Assembly: GCA_036939355.1 (NCBI GenBank)
Contig: JALLAP010002720.1
Location: 1 to 10,689 of the forward strand
Direction of reading: 5' to 3'
Length of the DNA: 10,689 bases
Origin: Thalassiosira profunda
Lineage: Eukaryota; Bacillariophyta; Thalassiosirophyceae; Thalassiosirales; Thalassiosiraceae
The notes below the pieces were generated by a model. It did not search any database and had not been told where the DNA came from. It worked only from the letters and a program-made list of their open reading frames with translations. Shown piece after piece: positions 6,637 to 10,689 of the stretch (its first letter is position 1; each line of letters begins with the position of its first letter). Both the position numbers and the translations under genes were made by a program.

Positions 6637-7098
6637 ATGCAACAACAGGCACCATTGTCACCTCGCAAGCCAAATCCATCCGTCGTGATCTGCGACGACG
6701 ACGGATTCGAGGTGAAAGGCAAATGCAAGCATGTTGGCAACAGACGACTGCAGAGTTTTTTGGACGTGTGCTCGGAGAATTACGCCAAGTCCGATGTCTT
6801 TGGGAAGGAGGCAATTGCACAAACAATCGTGCATTTCGTTGTCGACAAGTCATCCGGCCAGTTCCTCCAACAAATTGGATCGCCCACTAACTACGAGCCC
6901 CTCTCAAGAGAGTTGGCTTTCGCATACGTATTGAATTCGCTGGACCAGCAGTGCAAGGGCGAAGAGAAGGCAAAAATGGGCGAGGCGGATCAACAACAAT
7001 TGGGACAGGGTACCGGACCAAACACGGCAGCGTTTCTCAGACAATACTTCACCAATTTAGACGACTTTCTAAAGAAGACGAGGCCACCAGCAGCGTAG
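6637..7098 (+). CDS. Small protein with a strongly diverged DUF6824-like domain (153 aa)
   Basis: A 153-codon frame from an ATG that is preceded by an in-frame TAA at 6625-6627, ending in TAG. I assign it to DUF6824 by pattern, not by clear identity. VVICDDDG (16-23) occupies the place of xDIICGRGG and HVGN (32-35) that of HPGN. NRRLQSFLDVCSENYAKSD matches the YRxxVxxxKxxY segment, GKEAIAQTIV (56-65) matches the ISKSIV helix, and SGQFLQQ (73-79) matches GRFLQR. NYEPLSRELAFAYVLNSL (85-102) then matches the final W-x-DIGD...KTSQALRE segment. The N-terminal CGRGG and C-terminal KTSQALREG signatures are lost. The tail (110-153) is hydrophilic, ending with a Phe-rich amphipathic helix (AAFLRQYFTNLDDFLKK). 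It is transcribed away from the two canonical paralogues and converges on the membrane protein gene. An unrelated small protein is possible. Confidence 0.65.
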   Translation: MQQQAPLSPRKPNPSVVICDDDGFEVKGKCKHVGNRRLQSFLDVCSENYAKSDVFGKEAIAQTIVHFVVDKSSGQFLQQIGSPTNYEPLSRELAFAYVLNSLDQQCKGEEKAKMGEADQQQLGQGTGPNTAAFLRQYFTNLDDFLKKTRPPAA

Positions 7099-7239
7099 GA
7101 GCCGCGGACTCGAGTAGTTTCTAAGATTCACACTCGTTCACTCTGTTCCAATGCACCTCCGTCACATATAATTGCTGTTTGCTCCTTTTCCTACCTACTT
7201 GAACTTGATGTGCACACAACTCGAATTCACTCTCGCCGC
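7099..7239. other. Convergent intergenic region
   Basis: The 153-aa gene (+) and the membrane protein gene (-) converge here with 141 bp between stop codons. No gene, clear hairpin or canonical poly(A) hexamer was seen. The two 3' UTRs probably overlap. Confidence 0.5.
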
Positions 7240-9130
7240 CTATCCGTTCCCTCTGGCAGCTAACGCTAACCGTTCCCTTCGGCAGTTTTCCGACACGTGG
7301 CACTGGAACCCTCCCGGACAATCGGTGTGCGCCTTCGATGGGCAGGGCTTCGTGCAGTCGAAGTCCAACAGTATGTTCCAGCTCGCGGTGTAGCTAACCT
7401 CCGCGCAGTAGAAATCCTCTGTTGCCCCGGCGGCAGAGGCAGTGGGCGACACGTTAGGCGAGATGAGAACCGGCCAGTCGCCCGGGGTGGGATTGAGATT
7501 GGGCGTCTGCAGAATTGGTTTTGGGGTGGGTCTCCTCGTTGTCGGTTTGGGACTCGGCCGTCTCGTTTGGGGTTTGAACGATGGTCTGGGAGTTGGCCTA
7601 GTCGATGGTCTCGGCGTATTTGGTCGGGGTGTGGGTTTGGGCGTTGGCGGTAGCGATGGCTGCTTTGTTGGGCGCCGCGATGGAGGTGCAGTGAACGCCG
7701 GAGACAATGTCGCCTTTGATACTGTGAATGCAGTTGATTTCACAGGGGACTCTGTCGGCTGAGACTCTGTCGGCGTGTATGTGCCATATGTCGGGTAGTT
7801 CGTTTGAGGAGACCTGGAAGGCGAAATTGTCAGCCCTTCAACGGGCGACTCAGTCGAGTTTCCAACAGGTGACACAGTCGGCGTTTGCGGAGTTGGCGAT
7901 GCAGTGGGCTCGATGAGATCGCCGAAGCTGTAGATTTCCGGCGTCACCCGGGCGCTCTTGAAGNGTTGGCGATGCAGTGGGCTCGATGAGATCGCCGAAG
8001 CTGTAGATTTCCGGCGTCACCCGGGCGCTCTTGAAGGCATTCCAATCGAGAGCCTTCACGTAGTTGAGAATGTTCTTCGATCGGTCCGTGAGAATCTCTA
8101 CGACATACGATCGTACGAAATCCTGAGAGAAGTTCGACGGCCCAATCATGACGAACCGAAGAGGCAAAGAAACGCTCGCCAAGCGTCTCTCGTATTGCCG
8201 TTTCGACGGTGACAGCCGCCGCGGCGGATCTTCGTCGCTGCGTGAATCAAGGAGTATTGGGAGCTTCACAGAGGGTGGATCTTTCTCATTGCGTGCGTAG
8301 GCAACTTCCTCAAGCTCGAACGACTTGTCCAGATAGTCGGTCAACAGCTCCGCGAGGAAAGTGATGATGGACTTTCGGTGGTCGGCCGACATGCGATAGT
8401 CCGCTGGAAGATTCTCAAAGGTCAGTTGCACGGGGTGCACCGTCGCAATCATAACCACCGACTCTGCTGCAACCGGCTTCATTGTGGGCGGAGGCGTCGG
8501 CCGTCCTGTAAGTGCTTCAGTCTCTGGGAATCCAGGGAAGGGTCCCTCCTGAACAGTGGTGCCGTTGTCCGGACCGCCGTCATTTCCAGTGAGCGACGTA
8601 ATCGCAAGGGCGACGCCCACTATAATTGCAATGCAGATTGCAAACGCCCCCGCCTTGATCATTCTGCTTCGGTTCTTCTCCCGTTGGTTCAACTGGTCCA
8701 CGTAGCTTGATACCGTCTGACTCTGCGGAGCGGGAGGGCGCATATCCACGGTGCTCTCGTCGTCGTTGATGAGCGGAGGGGCCACGTAGTTGGCGTCCTT
8801 CATCGCCATCTGCTCCTCCACCTCGCTCACGTCGCTCTCCCCGCTGATCTCCCCGCTGTCGAGCGAGCCGGCGTCGCCGGGGCTCGTGGTGCTGTCGCCC
8901 TGACTGCCGTCCTCGAGTCCCTCGAGGTCGATGCTGATCTTTCGGTCGGGAGGGGCGTCGGCGTCGAACCCGTTGTCTGGCGCACGCTCGTCGTCGACCT
9001 CCGTCTCCTCGTTCTTGCTGGCGGTGATGCCGTCGATGAGGTCGTCGAAGATGTCCTCGCCGTAGAACGAGCTCTTGTTGGCCTCCTCCTCGTCGGCGCC
9101 GTCGCCGGCGTGGTCATTTTCCGTCGCCAT
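7240..9130 (-). CDS. Type II membrane protein with Pro/Thr-rich stalk and C-terminal six-Cys module (interrupted by one assembly duplication)
   Basis: Reading 9130-7965 and then 7891-7240 gives one continuous 605-codon frame ending in TAG. I start at MATENDHAGD because its ATG has a strong context (A at -3, G at +4); an in-frame ATG 11 codons upstream is possible. Residues 1-155 are acidic and hydrophilic. A single hydrophobic helix lies at about 158-180 (AGAFAICIAIIVGVALAI), preceded by Arg/Lys, which predicts cytoplasmic N-terminus and extracellular or luminal C-terminus. Residues 233-362 alternate predicted strands and helices in a beta-alpha-beta-beta-alpha order resembling SEA or ferredoxin-like ectodomains (inference). 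Residues 385-545 are P/T/S-rich with PTPKP and RPTPRP repeats, probably O-glycosylated. Residues 551-592 carry six cysteines (C-x16-C-x3-C-x7-C-x5-C-x5-C, with CPxxxxxxDCPGG). N-glycosylation sequons occur at N189, N333 and N400. A cell-surface or wall-associated role is plausible; no enzyme motif is seen. Confidence 0.8.
7282..7407 (-). other. Six-cysteine C-terminal module of the membrane protein
   Basis: This encodes residues 551-592, with cysteines at 551, 568, 572, 580, 586 and 592. The TKPCPSKAHTDCPGGFQC core resembles a short Cys module with CPxG...CPxG...C spacing that I recall from other diatom secreted and surface proteins, though I cannot name the family with certainty. Six cysteines would allow three disulphides, which fits an extracellular location. 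Confidence 0.6.
7516..7650 (-). repeat. Pro/Thr/Arg-rich low-complexity repeat in the stalk
   Basis: This encodes residues 470-514, built from short units of the type PTPKPTPRP, RPSTRPTPRP and RRPTPKP. The + strand is correspondingly G/T-rich with many TTGGG and GGTTTGG steps. Such tracts expand and contract easily and, in extracellular proteins, usually form extended glycosylated stalks. Confidence 0.7.
7892..8036. repeat. 72-bp exact direct duplication around a single N at 7964 (assembly artefact)
   Basis: Positions 7892-7963 and 7965-8036 are identical over 72 bp with one N between them. The copied stretch encodes about residues 366-389 of the membrane protein (KSARVTPEIYSFGDLIEPTA). Using one copy restores the frame between the ectodomain and the Pro/Thr-rich stalk. 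Confidence 0.93.
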
Positions 9131-9823
9131 CGTGGTGGTTTCCGGTATCCTGCAGATGCACAAGATGTGAGCACTACCTTCCGCGGCGCCGCTGGCTTTC
9201 GAGCTGTATCGGCAGGCCGACTAGTGCCCCCGACAGGGACCGGCGATCGTGCTGGGGCTAAATGTTGGCGTCGGTGGATGTGTTGTTGGGGGTGAAGGGA
9301 GAGAAGCAGAACGATTGCTGCAAAAAATAGAGTGGCCCTCAACTCAAAGCTTGATGAGCCCTCGCCGCGCGGCGTCCTCGCTGTAGAAATGTCGAGCTAG
9401 GTATCAATTCCTACGTAGGGTGGGCTCTCTACCTAACCTCAATCCAATGCCTCAAGCTCTACAAAGCTACTCACACGCCCTTGCCGAACGCAGAGGAGAA
9501 CATCACAGCCATTCCAGCCAAAAGTATCTAGTTCGGTTTGCATCTCTACTAACACTTGCAATTATCCGATTAGTACCCCGCCAGCTAATTTGTGGCGGTA
9601 GCCTCTAAGATGGCTTCCCGCCCACTGACGGATTGGTTCGATGCCTTCTGTCTCTGTTGCCCAGAGCATCCCAAACCCCTCTTAATACTGTTGATTGCCC
9701 AACCCAGTTTCATCTGGCCCAAACAGTTTGACCTCTGCAAACAGTTGTGTTGCTGCTCTCTCCAGCAAACCCTTTTTCTCCGGAGCATATTGTATGCCCA
9801 ACACTATCCACACTCATTCATCA
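9131..9823. other. Intergenic spacer and leader of the membrane protein gene
   Basis: These 693 bp lie between two minus-strand genes and contain no convincing gene. The membrane protein promoter and leader should be at the left. A possible 3' splice site (TGCATCTGCAG, ending at 9151 on minus) lies just before the start codon, and a GTGAGT-type donor candidate occurs near 9470, so a leader intron is conceivable. Two small palindromes are visible: GCCGCGCGGC near 9364-9373 and CCTACGTAGG at 9410-9419. An 86-codon + frame from the ATG at 9610 overlaps the end of the next gene and looks like chance. Confidence 0.45.
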
Positions 9824-10689
9824 TCACGACAGAAAGGATCCCCCCGACACTGCCGCCCGCAGCGCCTTGAACACCGTTGTCTTTGTTTCCTTCAATATCC
9901 TCTGGCTCCTTTTCTCCCCCTCCTCGTCCAGCGCCTCGTCCCTCAGAAACACCGGAAAACTTGCTTTCACCAACGTCCGCTTGTTCCCCTTCGCCGTCTT
10001 CTTCTGCCCCTCCTTCTTATCTTCCTCGATGCTGATGACCGTCGGCTCCAGCGACGGATCGTAGTACGCCTCGGGGAACTTGATCTTGAACGAGATCATC
10101 GTCGTCTGCATCTTGGACACGTCGGGCTTGGAGGGCATCTCCTCCCTGAGGATTTTGGACGTCCCGTCCATGCACTTTTTCAGGGTCTCGTTGTCCCGGA
10201 GGTTCTCGCCGTTCAAGCCATCCGCGGCACTCGAGCGGACGATGAGGCCGAAGCTGAACTTGATGTCCACCCGGGAGTAGGTGGGGGCGGAGAGGGTCAT
10301 GGCGCCGGCGTTGGCGTCGTCGTCCGCCTCGGCGTACGCGTCCTGGAGCGAGGGCCGCTTGGGCTGGAAGGCCTTGGCCTCCGCCGACGGCGCCTGCTGG
10401 GTATTTCCCGCGTTGAACGAGACGCGGGCCTTCTCCTCCTTCTTGGGAGGGGAGATCTCCTCGGCGGGGGCCTCCTTGAACATGACTCCCCGGGGCTTCT
10501 CCGGCCCCGCCTTTGCCTCCTTTGCGGGAGGCGCCTCCTCTTTCGCCTCAGCCTTTGGCGCCTCCTCCTTTGTCTCGCCATTTTCATCACCCCCAAGCTT
10601 CATGTTCTCCATCGCGTGGGCGCTCTCCACCTGGACCTGGTGCTGGTGCTCCCGCTCCAGCTCGGCCTTCGTCTTGCTCCCCACGTAGC
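9824..10689 (-). CDS. Unrecognised protein with charged N-terminal region, 5' end outside window
   Basis: The frame is open from the right edge of the window to a TGA at 9824-9826, giving 287 visible residues; no upstream stop is seen, so the start probably lies beyond the edge. The first visible ATG is at 10610-10612 (MENMKLGGDENGE) and could be the true start. Roughly the first 110 residues are rich in Lys, Glu, Ala and Pro with low complexity and look disordered. From about residue 130 to the end the sequence looks folded: TYSRVDIKFSFGLIV, then a hydrophilic helix around a cysteine (LKKCMDGTSKIL), then MISFKIKFPEAYYDPSL. A Lys-rich loop and KASFPVFLRDEALDEEGE follow, and the end is a helix (ILKETKTTVFKALRAAV). 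I do not recognise this domain. No signal peptide, membrane segment or enzyme motif is visible. Confidence 0.7.
   Translation of the reverse strand, partial: YVGSKTKAELEREHQHQVQVESAHAMENMKLGGDENGETKEEAPKAEAKEEAPPAKEAKAGPEKPRGVMFKEAPAEEISPPKKEEKARVSFNAGNTQQAPSAEAKAFQPKRPSLQDAYAEADDDANAGAMTLSAPTYSRVDIKFSFGLIVRSSAADGLNGENLRDNETLKKCMDGTSKILREEMPSKPDVSKMQTTMISFKIKFPEAYYDPSLEPTVISIEEDKKEGQKKTAKGNKRTLVKASFPVFLRDEALDEEGEKRSQRILKETKTTVFKALRAAVSGGSFLS

Noticed and set aside
8827..9342. Minus-strand frame beginning with a signal-peptide-like MRATLFFAAIVLLLSL
   Set aside because: After the hydrophobic start it runs in a shifted frame through the acidic N-terminal coding region of the membrane protein and becomes Arg/Thr/Ser/Pro-rich shadow sequence. 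The membrane protein already has an internal membrane helix and does not need it.
9610..9870. 86-codon + frame starting MASRPLTDWFDAF with many cysteines
   Set aside because: Has an ATG in fair context but overlaps the 3' end of the minus-strand gene, matches no family and is short enough for chance. Transcript data would be needed.
1..10689. CRISPR array, insertion sequence, phage or plasmid functions
   Set aside because: Gene content and start contexts are eukaryotic. The only long direct repeats are the 72-bp assembly overlaps, and no transposase, integrase or spaced repeat array is present.

Overview
The window looks like nuclear DNA from a diatom or a close stramenopile relative. The evidence is several proteins with the DUF6824 signature (CGRGG...HPGN...KTSQALREG), a domain greatly expanded in diatoms, plus a type II membrane protein with a Pro/Thr-rich stalk and a C-terminal six-cysteine module, a build common in diatom surface proteins. 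Other support is GC-rich, apparently intron-poor coding sequence, eukaryotic start contexts and a eukaryotic ribosomal protein tail. Genus cannot be fixed from the sequence; assignment to diatoms is an inference from family distribution.

Layout, left to right: (1) 1-74, the last 23 codons of 60S ribosomal protein L27a/uL15 on +. (2) 75-763, non-coding spacer and the leader of the next gene. (3) 764-2785 on +, an EXO1-type XPG/Rad2-family 5' nuclease of 600 aa once three assembly duplications are discounted. (4) 2949-4457 on -, a 502-aa DUF6824 protein converging on the nuclease with 163 bp between stops. (5) 5309-5950 on -, a 213-aa DUF6824 paralogue about 75% identical to the former over the 108-residue domain. 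(6) 5951-6636, a divergent intergenic region with a 16-bp direct repeat. (7) 6637-7098 on +, a 153-aa protein that I read as a third, strongly diverged DUF6824 protein. (8) 7240-9130 on -, a 605-aa (corrected) single-pass membrane protein with acidic cytoplasmic tail, possible SEA/ferredoxin-like ectodomain, P/T/S-rich stalk and six-Cys module. (9) 9131-9823, spacer. (10) 9824-10689 on -, the C-terminal 287 residues of an unrecognised protein running off the window.

A feature that governs how everything is read: five single N characters (977, 1678, 2429, 4515, 7964) each sit exactly between two 72-bp direct copies of the same sequence. Four pairs are identical and one has one mismatch. These are almost certainly contig ends overlapping by a fixed length that were joined with one N instead of being merged. 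Each adds 73 bp and shifts the frame, so three breaks in the nuclease and one in the membrane protein are artefacts: discounting 73 bp per junction restores both reading frames. They should not be annotated as frameshifts, introns or pseudogenes.

The genes do not form an obvious pathway. The ribosomal protein and the nuclease are housekeeping genes. The local peculiarity is the cluster of three DUF6824-type genes in about 4.1 kb: two recent-looking same-strand paralogues plus one highly diverged, divergently transcribed small member. DUF6824 has no known function.
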